Positions 55,676-64,000 of a DNA stretch of 64,000 nt are shown here, piece after piece (within the stretch, counting starts at the first letter, position 1; the number at the start of each line of letters is the position of its first letter). Under the pieces are notes generated by a model. It worked only from the letters and a program-made list of their open reading frames with translations, had not been told where the DNA came from and searched no databases. Position numbers and translations under genes: made by a program. Origin of the DNA: Lactobacillus colini (GTDB taxonomy: Bacteria; Bacillota; Bacilli; Lactobacillales; Lactobacillaceae); contig NZ_JAGGLU010000001.1 of assembly GCF_017874575.1 (NCBI RefSeq), positions 62,001-126,000 of the forward strand. The letters run 5' to 3'.

Positions 55676-56680
55676 ATGAAAACTATCGCAATTGATGCAA
55701 TGGGTGGCGAGAATGCCCCTAAGGCAATTATTGATGCTGTAAATAAAGCTAAGAAAAAAATGACTAATACCAAGTTCATTTTATTTGGTAATGAAGATGA
55801 AATTTTTAAATTTCTCAAAAAAGAAGAAATGGGTCAGCAAATTGAAGTAGTTAATACTACAGAAGTTATTACTGACAGTGATGAACCAGTTAAAGCTATT
55901 CGAAGAAAAAAAGATTCTTCGATGGTTGTAGCTGCTAGGTATGTTAAAGAAAAGAAAGCCGATGCCCTACTTTCTCTAGGAAATACGGGAGCCTTACTTG
56001 CGTGCGGTATCTTTATTGTTGGTAGGATTAAGGGTGTAGATCGCCCAGGATTGATGCCAACTATGCCAAGTGAGAAGGGAGATCAAGGTTTTAACATTAT
56101 TGATGTTGGTGCTAATGCTCAAAGTAAACCAGAGTATTTGATTCAATGGGCTGAAATGGCAAATTTCTATGCTGAAAAGATTAGAAATGTCAAAAATCCT
56201 AAAGTAGCCCTGTTAAATAACGGTGCTGAATCAGATAAAGGTGATCCACTTCATCAACAAGCTTATGAAATGCTTGCTAAAACTGATTTGAACTTTATTG
56301 GAAATATTGAAGGTAATGAAGTTATGACTGGTAAAGCTGATGTAATTGTAACTGACGGCTTTACTGGCAATGCTGCCTTGAAATCTATTGAAGGTATGGC
56401 AAGCGTTCTGCTACATATGCTAAAGGATTCGCTGCTTAATAATGGCTTGAAAACTAAGATTGGTGCTGCTTTAGCTAAGCCAGCATTGAACTCATTAAAG
56501 AAGCGCTTTGATACTGCTAGACATGGCGGGGCGGTTTTATTAGGAATTGATGCTCCAGTAGTTAAGACCCATGGTCGTTCAGATGAAAGGCCAATCTATT
56601 ACACCTTATTACAAATTGATAAGATGCTTGATCAACACTTAGTTGAAATATTAAGAGAACGTTTTAGTAAGTCAAACTAG
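55676..56680 (+). CDS. plsX: Phosphate acyltransferase PlsX
   Basis: 334 residues: IAIDAMGGENAPKAI at the start, LLSLGNTGALLACGI, ADVIVTDGFTGNAALKSIEG, and GGAVLLGIDAPVVKTHG. PlsX interconverts acyl-ACP and acyl phosphate, the donor for PlsY in phosphatidic acid synthesis. AGTGAGAGTG is upstream. acpP follows directly; fapR, fabD and fabG, placed here in Bacillus, are absent. Confidence 0.96.
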   Translation: MKTIAIDAMGGENAPKAIIDAVNKAKKKMTNTKFILFGNEDEIFKFLKKEEMGQQIEVVNTTEVITDSDEPVKAIRRKKDSSMVVAARYVKEKKADALLSLGNTGALLACGIFIVGRIKGVDRPGLMPTMPSEKGDQGFNIIDVGANAQSKPEYLIQWAEMANFYAEKIRNVKNPKVALLNNGAESDKGDPLHQQAYEMLAKTDLNFIGNIEGNEVMTGKADVIVTDGFTGNAALKSIEGMASVLLHMLKDSLLNNGLKTKIGAALAKPALNSLKKRFDTARHGGAVLLGIDAPVVKTHGRSDERPIYYTLLQIDKMLDQHLVEILRERFSKSN

Positions 56681-56734
56681 ACTTTAGCGCTTAATTGAAT
56701 TAAACTAAAATTAAACTTTTGGAGGTTGCATATT

Positions 56735-56977
56735 ATGACTGAACAGGAAATTTTTAATAAAATTGCTGATATGATTGCAGAACGTTTTGAAATTGATCGA
56801 GATAAGATTACTAATGATCTTAATTTCCAAAATGATCTCGATGCTGATTCAATTGATTTTGTGGAATTAGTAATGGATATGGAAGATACATTCGGTTCAG
56901 AAATTCCAGATGATGAAGCTGAAAAACTTCAAACAGTTGGTGAAGCTGTAAATTATGTTAAAGAGCATCAGAACTAA
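56735..56977 (+). CDS. acpP: Acyl carrier protein
   Basis: 80 residues from the ATG at 56735, nine bases after GGAGG; an upstream TTG reading is rejected. Ser39 in LDADSIDFVELVM carries the phosphopantetheine arm. Acidic four-helix protein as usual. Location with plsX and fakA suggests service in phospholipid synthesis. A terminator follows. Confidence 0.95.
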   Translation: MTEQEIFNKIADMIAERFEIDRDKITNDLNFQNDLDADSIDFVELVMDMEDTFGSEIPDDEAEKLQTVGEAVNYVKEHQN

Positions 56978-56996
56978 GTTTAATTCTTAGATTTGG

Positions 56997-57062
56997 AAAA
57001 GATACTATCATTATTTTTAAAACTTTAATTGCAAAGGTTATTGAAATGATGGTATCTTTTGT
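56997..57062 (+). terminator. Terminator after acpP
   Basis: AAAAGATACTATCATT and AATGATGGTATCTTTT pair over 16 bp (one G-U) around a 32-base loop; T run at the end. It separates the lipid genes from opp. Confidence 0.75.
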
Positions 57063-57142
57063 TTATAATAATGACATTAAATTGAAATTCTAATTGACTT
57101 TTAATATTGAATTTTATTAAAAGGTTGAGAGGAGAATGACCT

Positions 57143-58171
57143 TTGGAGAAGCAGAGCGATCTATTGTTAGATATACAACATCTGCACACGGCGTATCGTC
57201 TACAAGGTAACTTCTATGATGCAGCTGACGACATTAATTTAACACTGAAACGTGATGAAATTTTAGCGATTGTTGGTGAATCTGGAAGTGGCAAGAGTAC
57301 GATTGCCTCAAGTATTATTGGATTGTATGATCACAAGAATACTAGAGTTACAGGTGATATTTTATATAATGAATTGAACTTGGTAGGATTGAACGAATCA
57401 TTGTTTAATAAGATTCGTGGTAATAATATTGGAATGATCTTCCAAGATCCTTTGGCAAGTTTGAATCCGTTAATGAAGGTAGGAGATCAAGTAGCAGAAA
57501 CTCTTTACTACCATACTGATATGAATGAGAAGCAGAGAGTTACACGTGTTATTGAGCTCTTCAATCAAGTAGGGATGCCACGTCCTGAAGAGATGTACAA
57601 CATGTATCCACATGAGTTGTCAGGTGGACTGCGTCAACGTGTAGTTATCGCTATGGCAATTGCATGTAAGCCGGAGATTATTATCGCCGATGAGCCAACT
57701 ACTGCTTTAGATGTAACCATTCAAGCGCAGATTCTAGACCTACTAGAAAGTATTCAAAAAGAATCACATTCAGGCATTATCTTAATCACTCACGACTTGG
57801 GTGTTGTTGCTGAAACAGCTGATGAAGTTGCAGTTATGTATGCTGGTCAAATCGTAGAGAAGGCAGATGTTAAGACAATCTTTGAGCATCCGCTTCATCC
57901 ATATACTCGTTCACTGCTGAATTCTATGCCTCAAAGTGATGATGAAGATGAAGAACTTCACGTTATTCAAGGAACTGTACCTTCATTGAAGAATATGCCA
58001 CGTACTGGTGATCGCTTTGCAGCAAGAATTCCTTGGATTCCAGCAAGTGCTCATGAAGATGAGCCAAAGGTACATGAAGTTGAACCGGGTCACTTTGTCA
58101 GATGTACTTGTTGGCAAGAGTTCCACTTCTTAGATGACGACAGTAATAAAGAAGTAGTAAAGAATAAGTAG
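57143..58171 (+). CDS. oppD: Oligopeptide ABC transporter ATP-binding protein OppD
   Basis: 342 residues, start TTG with AGAGGAG upstream; an overlapping ATG at 57136 is out of frame. Walker A IVGESGSGKSTIAS, signature HELSGGLRQRVVIAMAIA, Walker B IIADEPTTALDVT and the C-terminal OppD/DppD extension with HPLHPYTRSLLNS. It drives peptide import with OppF. First of a tightly spaced oppDFBC operon. Confidence 0.95.
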   Translation: MEKQSDLLLDIQHLHTAYRLQGNFYDAADDINLTLKRDEILAIVGESGSGKSTIASSIIGLYDHKNTRVTGDILYNELNLVGLNESLFNKIRGNNIGMIFQDPLASLNPLMKVGDQVAETLYYHTDMNEKQRVTRVIELFNQVGMPRPEEMYNMYPHELSGGLRQRVVIAMAIACKPEIIIADEPTTALDVTIQAQILDLLESIQKESHSGIILITHDLGVVAETADEVAVMYAGQIVEKADVKTIFEHPLHPYTRSLLNSMPQSDDEDEELHVIQGTVPSLKNMPRTGDRFAARIPWIPASAHEDEPKVHEVEPGHFVRCTCWQEFHFLDDDSNKEVVKNK

Positions 58172-58181
58172 GGAGTAGCAT

Positions 58182-59150
58182 ATGGCAGAAGAAATTATTC
58201 AAATCAAAGATTTAAAAGTCCATTATCCTATTCGCTCTGGCTTCTGGAATAGAATTACTGATTATGTCCGTGCTGTTGACGGTATTAACCTCTCTATTAA
58301 AGAAGGGGAAACCTACGGCCTAATCGGTGAATCTGGTTCAGGTAAGTCTACTACTGGTAAGGCAATCGTCGGAGTTGAGAAAGTAACTAGTGGGCAGATT
58401 CTTTATAAAGGACTTGACGTAACTAAGGCAAGTAATCGTAAGAAGCTTAACTACAATAAGGATGTTCAGATGATCTTTCAAGATTCAATGTCTAGCTTGA
58501 ATCCACGTAAGAGAATTGAGGACATTATTGCTGAACCAATTAGAAATTTCGAGAACTTGACAACTGATGAAGAAAGAAAACGAGTTCAAGAACTATTAGA
58601 TATCGTAGGTATGCCAAGCGATGCTATTTATAAATTCCCACATGAATTCTCAGGTGGTCAAAGACAAAGAATCGGTGTTGCTCGTGCAGTAGCCACTAAT
58701 CCTAAGTTAATTGTAGCTGATGAGCCTACTTCAGCTCTAGACTTATCTGTTCAAGCTCAAGTGTTGAACTTTATGAAGCAGATTCAGCAACAATACAATA
58801 TTGCCTTCTTATTCATCTCCCACGATTTAGGTGTTGTTAAGCATATGTCAGAAGATATTGCGATTATGCACCGTGGTCGTTTTGTAGAAATTGGTAAGCG
58901 GGATCAGATTTATAGCAATCCAATGCATATTTATACCAAGCGTCTATTATCTGCTATTCCGGTTGTTGATGTTGAGAATCGTGATCAGCATAAAAAAGAC
59001 CGCCAAAGAGTAGAAAAAGAATTCCTAGAAAATCAAAGCAAATGGTATGACAAAGATGGTAGGGTACTCCCACTTAAGAAGGTTGGCGACCGCCACTGGG
59101 TAGCTTTACCTGATGATATTATTCAAGAAGAATTGAAGGAGGGAGAATAG
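58182..59150 (+). CDS. oppF: Oligopeptide ABC transporter ATP-binding protein OppF
   Basis: 322 residues. Walker A LIGESGSGKSTTGK, FQDSMSSLNPRKRI, signature FSGGQRQRIGVARA, Walker B LIVADEPTSALDLS. The C-terminal region has NPMHIYTKRLLSAIP, usual for the OppF group. Pairs with OppD. GGGAGTAG precedes the ATG, 10 bases after oppD. Confidence 0.95.
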   Translation: MAEEIIQIKDLKVHYPIRSGFWNRITDYVRAVDGINLSIKEGETYGLIGESGSGKSTTGKAIVGVEKVTSGQILYKGLDVTKASNRKKLNYNKDVQMIFQDSMSSLNPRKRIEDIIAEPIRNFENLTTDEERKRVQELLDIVGMPSDAIYKFPHEFSGGQRQRIGVARAVATNPKLIVADEPTSALDLSVQAQVLNFMKQIQQQYNIAFLFISHDLGVVKHMSEDIAIMHRGRFVEIGKRDQIYSNPMHIYTKRLLSAIPVVDVENRDQHKKDRQRVEKEFLENQSKWYDKDGRVLPLKKVGDRHWVALPDDIIQEELKEGE

Positions 59151-59152
59151 AC

Positions 59153-60115
59153 ATGTGGAAAACGGTTTTACGTAGAATCCTGATTATGATCCCGCAATTG
59201 ATTATTCTTAGTATGTTAGTTTTCATATTAGCTAAAATGATGCCGGGAGACCCATTCTCTGGAATGATTAATCCTAACTCTGACCCTAAAACCATTGCAC
59301 GTCTAAAGCAAGAATATGGTTTAAATGATCCAGCTTGGGTTCAATATACTCGCTGGTTGGGGAATTTATTGCATGGTGACTTAGGCCAATCTTATATTCA
59401 GAAGGTTCCTGTTGCTTCTCTAATCTGGGATCGTGCGGTTAATACCTTCTGGTTATCATTGTTAACAGTTATCTTAACTTATGCAATTGCAATTCCTTTA
59501 GGTATTTCTGCTGGTCGTCACCAAGACCAATGGCAAGACCAAAGTATCCAAGTCTTTAACTATATTACATTTGCTGTTCCAGCATTCGTATTCTTTATTT
59601 TAGGTTTATGGTTATTTGGATTTACTTTAGGTTGGTTCCCAATTTCTGGATCTGTTAGTGGGGATGTCAATCCAGGAACGTTTGCCTATTATTGGAGCAG
59701 GTTATATCATATGCTCTTGCCGGCCATCTTAACCGCTTTAATAACAACTACTGGAACGGTTCAATACTTAAGAACGGGAATTGTTGATAACAAGGTTGAA
59801 GATTATGTTAGAACTGCTAGAAGTAAAGGTGTCCCTGAAAAAGTTGTCTTTAATAAGCATATTTTAAGAAACTCACTCCTACCAATTGCAGCTTTCTTCG
59901 GTAATACTATTACTGGATTACTCTCTGGTTCAATGGTTGTTGAAATGGTCTTCTCATACCCTGGTATGGGTAAGCTATTCCTTGACTCAATTAGTCAACG
60001 TGACTACACTACTTTAACTGCCTTGATACTTATCTTCGGTATCTTGACTTTAATTGGTAACTTGTTGTCAGATATTATTATGAGTATTGTTGACCCTAGA
60101 ATTAGGGTTAAATAG
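59153..60115 (+). CDS. oppB: Oligopeptide ABC transporter permease OppB
   Basis: 320 residues with six membrane segments. RRILIMIPQLIILSMLVF at the N-terminus, GDLGQSY typical of DppB/OppB, and the EAA-loop YVRTARSKGVPEKVVFNKH that contacts the ATPases. GGAGGGAG is upstream, two bases after oppF. Confidence 0.95.
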   Translation: MWKTVLRRILIMIPQLIILSMLVFILAKMMPGDPFSGMINPNSDPKTIARLKQEYGLNDPAWVQYTRWLGNLLHGDLGQSYIQKVPVASLIWDRAVNTFWLSLLTVILTYAIAIPLGISAGRHQDQWQDQSIQVFNYITFAVPAFVFFILGLWLFGFTLGWFPISGSVSGDVNPGTFAYYWSRLYHMLLPAILTALITTTGTVQYLRTGIVDNKVEDYVRTARSKGVPEKVVFNKHILRNSLLPIAAFFGNTITGLLSGSMVVEMVFSYPGMGKLFLDSISQRDYTTLTALILIFGILTLIGNLLSDIIMSIVDPRIRVK

Positions 60116-60132
60116 GAGGAGAGGAGTTTAAA

Positions 60133-61047
60133 ATGGCTAAAGAAAAAGAAAACAAAAATACCGAAACTAACCAACAGCCTTCTCTTCCACCTTCTGGCTT
60201 TAAAGTTGTTGTAAGAGAAATACTTCGTGATAAGGTGGCAATGGTTGCCTTCACGATTGTTGTCTTGATCTTATTGTTGACCTTCGGTGGTTCATTACTA
60301 CTAAGTGGACAAAATGTAACCGAGATTAACGTTGCTGACGCTTACTATGGTTGGGGTGAAGCAGGACACTTACTAGGAACTGACGATGGTGGTCGAGACA
60401 TCCTTAAGTTAGTAATTGTCGGTGGTAGGAATTCTATCTTAATTGGTCTAGCAGTTACTGTTATTACCGAATGCGTAGGGCTAGTTATTGGATTAATTAC
60501 TGGTTATTATGGCGGTACTGTTGATGGTATTATCATGCGTATCGTAGACTTCATCCAGATTCTGCCACAAATGCCAATTATCATTGTCTTAACTACTGTT
60601 ATTCCTAACTATAATGCCTTTACTTTAGTTTGGTTAGTGGCAATGTTTGGTTGGACAACTACTGTCAGATATTACCGTAGTTTTATCTTATCGCAACGTG
60701 GAAGAGACTATGTTCTAGCTTCTAAGACATCTGGATCATCAGATCTTAAAATTATGTTTAGAGAAGTATTGCCTAATATTACTTCAATGATTATTATTGA
60801 TGTCGTCTTGACTGTTGCAGGTAACATTGGTATCGAAACTACTCTTTCATTCTTAGGTTATGGGTTACCAACTACAACACCATCACTTGGTACCTTAATT
60901 GGATTCGCTAATGATCCGGTTAATGTTACGACTAGACCATGGTTATGGTTGCCAGCAACTATCTTATTGTTACTTATTTCAATGAGTATTAACTATGTTG
61001 GTCGTGCACTTCAAAGAGCTGGTGATGCTCGTCAACGTGAAAATTAA
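60133..61047 (+). CDS. oppC: Oligopeptide ABC transporter permease OppC
   Basis: 304 residues, six membrane segments. LLGTDDGGRDILKLVIVGGRNS is the OppC/DppC signature; YVLASKTSGSSDLKIMFREVLPN is the EAA loop. Lysine/glutamate-rich cytoplasmic N-terminus. AGGAGAGGAG lies upstream. A terminator hairpin directly follows, so oppA is a separate unit. Confidence 0.95.
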   Translation: MAKEKENKNTETNQQPSLPPSGFKVVVREILRDKVAMVAFTIVVLILLLTFGGSLLLSGQNVTEINVADAYYGWGEAGHLLGTDDGGRDILKLVIVGGRNSILIGLAVTVITECVGLVIGLITGYYGGTVDGIIMRIVDFIQILPQMPIIIVLTTVIPNYNAFTLVWLVAMFGWTTTVRYYRSFILSQRGRDYVLASKTSGSSDLKIMFREVLPNITSMIIIDVVLTVAGNIGIETTLSFLGYGLPTTTPSLGTLIGFANDPVNVTTRPWLWLPATILLLLISMSINYVGRALQRAGDARQREN

Positions 61048-61057
61048 TTTATTTATT

Positions 61058-61092
61058 AAAAAGCATTCTGTTAGTGAGCAGAATGCTTTTTT
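61058..61092 (+). terminator. Terminator of oppDFBC
   Basis: AAAAAGCATTCTG and CAGAATGCTTTTTT form a 12- to 13-bp stem with a T6 run. Confidence 0.88.
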
Positions 61093-61185
61093 ATACATAT
61101 AGATAATTCTAAAATTCGTGTAGATTTATTCATAATTATCCTTAAGTTTGAATTGGCGATAAATAAACAGGTATGTATTAATGAT

Positions 61186-61200
61186 TTAAACCGCTTAACA
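61186..61200 (+). repeat. AAACCGCTT element 1 upstream of oppA
   Basis: TTAAACCGCTTAACA. Shares AAACCGCTT with a second copy at 61261-61269 and with the cre-like site at 42611. Only about 10-11 of 14 cre positions fit, so regulator identity is open. Confidence 0.3.
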
Positions 61201-61267
61201 ATTAATATAATTTATAACTTATTATGAATCAAAGCTAAAATAAATTGAATAATTATAAGAAAACCGC

Positions 61268-61296
61268 TTGATAAAATTAGAATATGATGATAATAT
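61268..61296 (+). promoter_or_regulatory. Promoter of oppA
   Basis: TTGATA, a 17-base spacer and TAATAT, 42 bases before the start. The second AAACCGCTT element overlaps its -35 box, a natural place for a repressor or activator. Confidence 0.7.
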
Positions 61297-61337
61297 TTAA
61301 TCATCAACTTGATCCAACAATAATGGGGGAAATAAAT

Positions 61338-63107
61338 ATGAAAAAAGCTAAATTATTCGGAAGTTTAACTTTACTTTCTGGTGTTGCGCTAACTTTAGCC
61401 GCATGTGGAAGTAGCAGTTCAAATAGTAATTCTGCATCCGATGTAAACAAACTTAAGTCAAGTACTCCTGAAAAGGCAACTAAAAAAGGTGGCACTGTAA
61501 CTAGAGCTATTGAAACTGATACGCCGTTTACTGGTATCTTTTCAGACGAACTGTCTACATCTGCAACTGATAGTGAAGTTTCTGCTCCTGCAGATGAGTC
61601 ACTATTTGGAACGGATGATAATTTTCAATTTAATAATAAGGGCGCTGCAACCATTAAACTTGATAATAAAGCTAAGACCGCAACTATTGAAATTAAGAAG
61701 GGCGTTAAATGGTCTGATGGTAAGCAAGTAACTGCCAAAGATTATGAATATTCTTATGAAATAATCGGTAATAAGGATACTAAGTCTCAACGTTATACTT
61801 CAAGCTTAGCTAACTTAGTTGGCTTCGAAGAATACCATGAAGGCAAGGCTAAGACTATTTCAGGGTTTGAAATGCCAGATGGTGAAAATGGACGTAAGGT
61901 TGTACTTCACTTCAAGGAAATGAAGCCAGGTATGAAGTTTAGTGGTAATGGTTACTTCTGGGAATCTGCTGCACCATACCACTACTTGAAGGATGTTCCA
62001 TTTAAGAAGCTTGAATCTTCAGATCAAATTAGAAAGAACCCAATCTTCTTTGGTCCATATAAGGTAAGTAAGGTTGTTCGTGGTCAATCAGTAACTTTTG
62101 TACCAAACAAGTATTACTGGCGTGGTACTCCTAAATTGGATAAGATTACCTTCTCAGTAATTACTCCTAACTCAGCTACCCAAGCTATTAAGTCTAATAA
62201 GTTTGATATTGCTGGTGTTATTAATTCACAATGGACTAACGTTAAAAGTGCTAAGAACGTTAATTTTGTTGCTAGTGTTCCTTTGTCTTATGGATACTTA
62301 GGCTTTAAAGTTGGTAAGTGGGATGCTAAGGCTGGCAAGAACGTTATGAATCCTAATGCTAAGATGAGTAACAAGGCTCTTCGTCAGGCTATTGCTTATG
62401 GTATGAATATTGCTCCTGTTGCTAAGCGTTACACTCATGGTCTTAGCTTCCAAGTACCTACTCTAATTCCTAAGCAATTCGGTGATTACTATGACTCATC
62501 AATTAAGCCATATACCCAAAACTTAAAGAAGGCTAACAAGTTGTTGGACGATGCAGGTTACAAGAAGAAGGGTAAGTGGCGTGTACAACCTAATGGTAAG
62601 CCATTAACTATCCATTTAGCTGCAATGACTGGTTCATCTATTCAAGAACCAATTATTCAAAACTACATCCAACAATGGAAGAAGTTAGGCTTGAATGTTA
62701 AGTTAACTGGTGGTCGTCTAATTGAATTTAACTCATTCTATGATAAAGTTGAAAATGACTCTAAAGACGTTGATATGTTCTTAGGTGCTTGGTCACTTTC
62801 ATCAGAACCATCACCAAATGACCTATACAGTGAGAAAGCCCCATTTAACTTCTCTCGCTTCGTAACTAAGAAGAATACTGAATTGTTACAAGAAATGGAC
62901 TCTACTAAGGCATTCAATACTGATTACCGTGTCAAGAAGTTCCACGAATGGCAACAATACATGAAGGATGAAGCCTTTGTAGTACCAACAACTAATGCTT
63001 ACTCCGTAGTTGCTGTAAACAATAAGTTAACTGGTTACTCAACTAAGCCATCTAAATCAAATGGTAATGGTTTTCCTAACTGGTTCTACATTGGTTACGC
63101 AAAATAA
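61338..63107 (+). CDS. oppA: Oligopeptide-binding lipoprotein OppA
   Basis: 589 residues from the ATG at 61338 (GGGGGA upstream; the longer frame from 61284 overlaps the promoter and is rejected). Lipoprotein signal with lipobox TLAACGSSSS, then the SBP family 5 fold: VKWSDGKQVTAKDYEYSYE and later LRQAIAYGMNIAPVAKRYTHG. It binds peptides on the outer face and delivers them to OppBC. It has its own promoter and terminator, which allows more binding protein than permease. Confidence 0.94.
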   Translation: MKKAKLFGSLTLLSGVALTLAACGSSSSNSNSASDVNKLKSSTPEKATKKGGTVTRAIETDTPFTGIFSDELSTSATDSEVSAPADESLFGTDDNFQFNNKGAATIKLDNKAKTATIEIKKGVKWSDGKQVTAKDYEYSYEIIGNKDTKSQRYTSSLANLVGFEEYHEGKAKTISGFEMPDGENGRKVVLHFKEMKPGMKFSGNGYFWESAAPYHYLKDVPFKKLESSDQIRKNPIFFGPYKVSKVVRGQSVTFVPNKYYWRGTPKLDKITFSVITPNSATQAIKSNKFDIAGVINSQWTNVKSAKNVNFVASVPLSYGYLGFKVGKWDAKAGKNVMNPNAKMSNKALRQAIAYGMNIAPVAKRYTHGLSFQVPTLIPKQFGDYYDSSIKPYTQNLKKANKLLDDAGYKKKGKWRVQPNGKPLTIHLAAMTGSSIQEPIIQNYIQQWKKLGLNVKLTGGRLIEFNSFYDKVENDSKDVDMFLGAWSLSSEPSPNDLYSEKAPFNFSRFVTKKNTELLQEMDSTKAFNTDYRVKKFHEWQQYMKDEAFVVPTTNAYSVVAVNNKLTGYSTKPSKSNGNGFPNWFYIGYAK

Positions 63108-63129
63108 TTTAAATTTTATACTTTTTTTG

Positions 63130-63156
63130 AAAGCTGCCCTCTTAGGCGGCTTTTTT
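63130..63156 (+). terminator. Terminator of oppA
   Basis: AAAGCTGCC and GGCGGCTTT pair over 9 bp (one G-U), followed by T6. Confidence 0.85.
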
Positions 63157-63204
63157 CTAACTATAAAAATAGGTATAATTAAGAAGTTAAAGAAAGGAGA
63201 ACAA

Positions 63205-63885
63205 ATGGTTACAGAATCTTTTAAAAAGAATCTTAAAGAAAAATATGGAGTTAGCTTTCATAATGAACAACTTTTAGAAAATGCTTTTACACATTCTTCT
63301 TATGCAAATGAAAATCCAGGTACAACCAATTATGAAAAATTAGAATTTTTAGGTGATGCTGTCTTAGAGCTGGCAGTATCAGATTATTTATACCGCCATT
63401 TTCCTAAATTACATGAAGGCGAATTAACACGTTTACGTTCTAATGTTGTTAGGACAGAAGGATTTTCTAAGTTTGCAATTGAATGTGGTTTTCCTGACCA
63501 AATTAATTTGGGTAAAGGAGAAGAAAAATCTGGTGCTCGCAGTCGTAAGACCTTACTTGAAGATGTATTTGAGGCCTTTAATGGGGCATTATTCTTAGAT
63601 AGTGGAATGCCTGCTGTGCAACATTTTTTACATTTGACAGTTTATCCAATGATTGCAGAAGGCGACTTCGATGATTCACGTGATTATAAGACGGAACTGC
63701 AAGAACGCTTGCAAGTCAATGGACCAGTTGATATTAAGTATGAAGTAATTGAGCAAGACGAAACTAAGCCGATGTTTACGGTTCAGTTATTTGTGAATGG
63801 TAGTGCCAAGACAACAGGCAAAGGTAGAAACAAGAAGACAGCGGAACAACAAGCTGCATCCCAAGAATTAAAAAATATTAAATAA
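63205..63885 (+). CDS. rnc: Ribonuclease III
   Basis: 226 residues from the ATG at 63205 after GAAAGGAG; the frame's 48-codon upward extension runs through the oppA terminator and is rejected. NYEKLEFLGDAVLEL is the catalytic signature, EDVFEAFNGALFLD has the second acidic pair, and the C-terminal dsRNA-binding domain ends GRNKKTAEQQAASQEL. It processes rRNA and cuts double-stranded RNA. rnc-smc order is standard. Confidence 0.96.
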   Translation: MVTESFKKNLKEKYGVSFHNEQLLENAFTHSSYANENPGTTNYEKLEFLGDAVLELAVSDYLYRHFPKLHEGELTRLRSNVVRTEGFSKFAIECGFPDQINLGKGEEKSGARSRKTLLEDVFEAFNGALFLDSGMPAVQHFLHLTVYPMIAEGDFDDSRDYKTELQERLQVNGPVDIKYEVIEQDETKPMFTVQLFVNGSAKTTGKGRNKKTAEQQAASQELKNIK

Positions 63886-63899
63886 GAATAGGTGAGATT

Positions 63900-64000
63900 T
63901 TGCCTTTACAAGAACTTATAATTAACGGCTTTAAGTCATTTGCCGATAAAACAATTATCAAATTTGACTCTGGAATAACAGGAATAGTTGGTCCTAATGG
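63900..64000 (+). CDS. smc: Chromosome segregation protein SMC (5' end only)
   Basis: 33 codons before the window edge, start TTG with AGGTGAG upstream. The translation MPLQELIINGFKSFADKT and then GITGIVGPNG is the SMC N-terminal head with the start of Walker A. The remainder (family about 1180 residues) lies beyond the right edge. Confidence 0.9.
   Translation, partial: MPLQELIINGFKSFADKTIIKFDSGITGIVGPN

Noticed and set aside
61284-61337. Extension of oppA before the lipoprotein signal
   Set aside because: It would place residues before a standard signal peptide and overlaps the promoter.
63061-63204. 48-codon extension of rnc
   Set aside because: It overlaps the oppA end and terminator; RNase III starts at 63205 after GAAAGGAG.
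1-64000. CRISPR arrays, insertion sequences, prophage, rRNA genes
   Set aside because: No regularly spaced repeats, no transposase or integrase frames and no rRNA sequences were seen.

Overview
The window is chromosomal DNA of a low-GC Gram-positive bacterium, most likely Lactobacillus in the strict sense (L. acidophilus / crispatus / helveticus / amylovorus group). The evidence is AT-rich DNA with strong AGGAGG-type ribosome binding sites and some TTG/GTG starts, lactobacillar peptidases (PepX, PepN), an Opp peptide uptake system, CcpA-type cre sites, and Firmicutes gene strings (yqhY-nusB-folD-xseAB-ispA-tlyA-recN; gmk-rpoZ-priA-fmt-rsmB-prpC-pknB-rsgA-rpe-thiN; rpmB / asp23-fakA-recG-plsX-acpP / rnc-smc). 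The species cannot be fixed from this sequence alone.

Layout. 1-4.2 kb: divergent peptidase genes pepX (3' part outside the window) and pepN. 4.2-5.8 kb: an APC amino-acid permease. 6.1-16.0 kb: a complete aspartate-to-lysine pathway by the acetylated-DAP branch. lysC-dapF run leftward from their own promoter; lysA-dapH-dapL-dapA-dapB-patA-asd run rightward behind a clear promoter, a lysine riboswitch and an intrinsic terminator. 16.0-20.0 kb: tRNA-Arg(TCT), a small unknown gene, an FMN-dependent alpha-hydroxy-acid oxidase relative, a DUF2325-type protein and a YitT-family membrane protein. 20.0-20.8 kb: rplU-rpmA behind an L21-type leader, with no prp gene between them. 20.8-29.7 kb: peptidase P-like gene, efp, and the yqhY-to-recN string, then an ASCH-domain gene. 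29.9-40.4 kb: the gmk-to-thiN housekeeping string.

40.4-51.2 kb interrupts the usual thiN-rpmB neighbourhood. It holds an AgrC/AgrA-like two-component system with no visible pheromone gene, a family 3 glycoside hydrolase (GH3) with a long C-terminal extension, a GtrA-like membrane protein, a GT2 glycosyltransferase, a second GH3 protein that is circularly permuted and anchored in the membrane at both ends, and UDP-galactopyranose mutase. cre-like sites precede both GH3 genes. I read this as a carbon-regulated cell-surface glycan module; it is the least ordinary part of the window.

51.2-57 kb: rpmB, then asp23, fakA, recG, plsX and acpP, which together suit uptake of external fatty acids into phospholipid. 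57.1-63.1 kb: an oppDFBC operon with oppA as a separate transcription unit, placed between acpP and rnc. The window ends in rnc and the first codons of smc.
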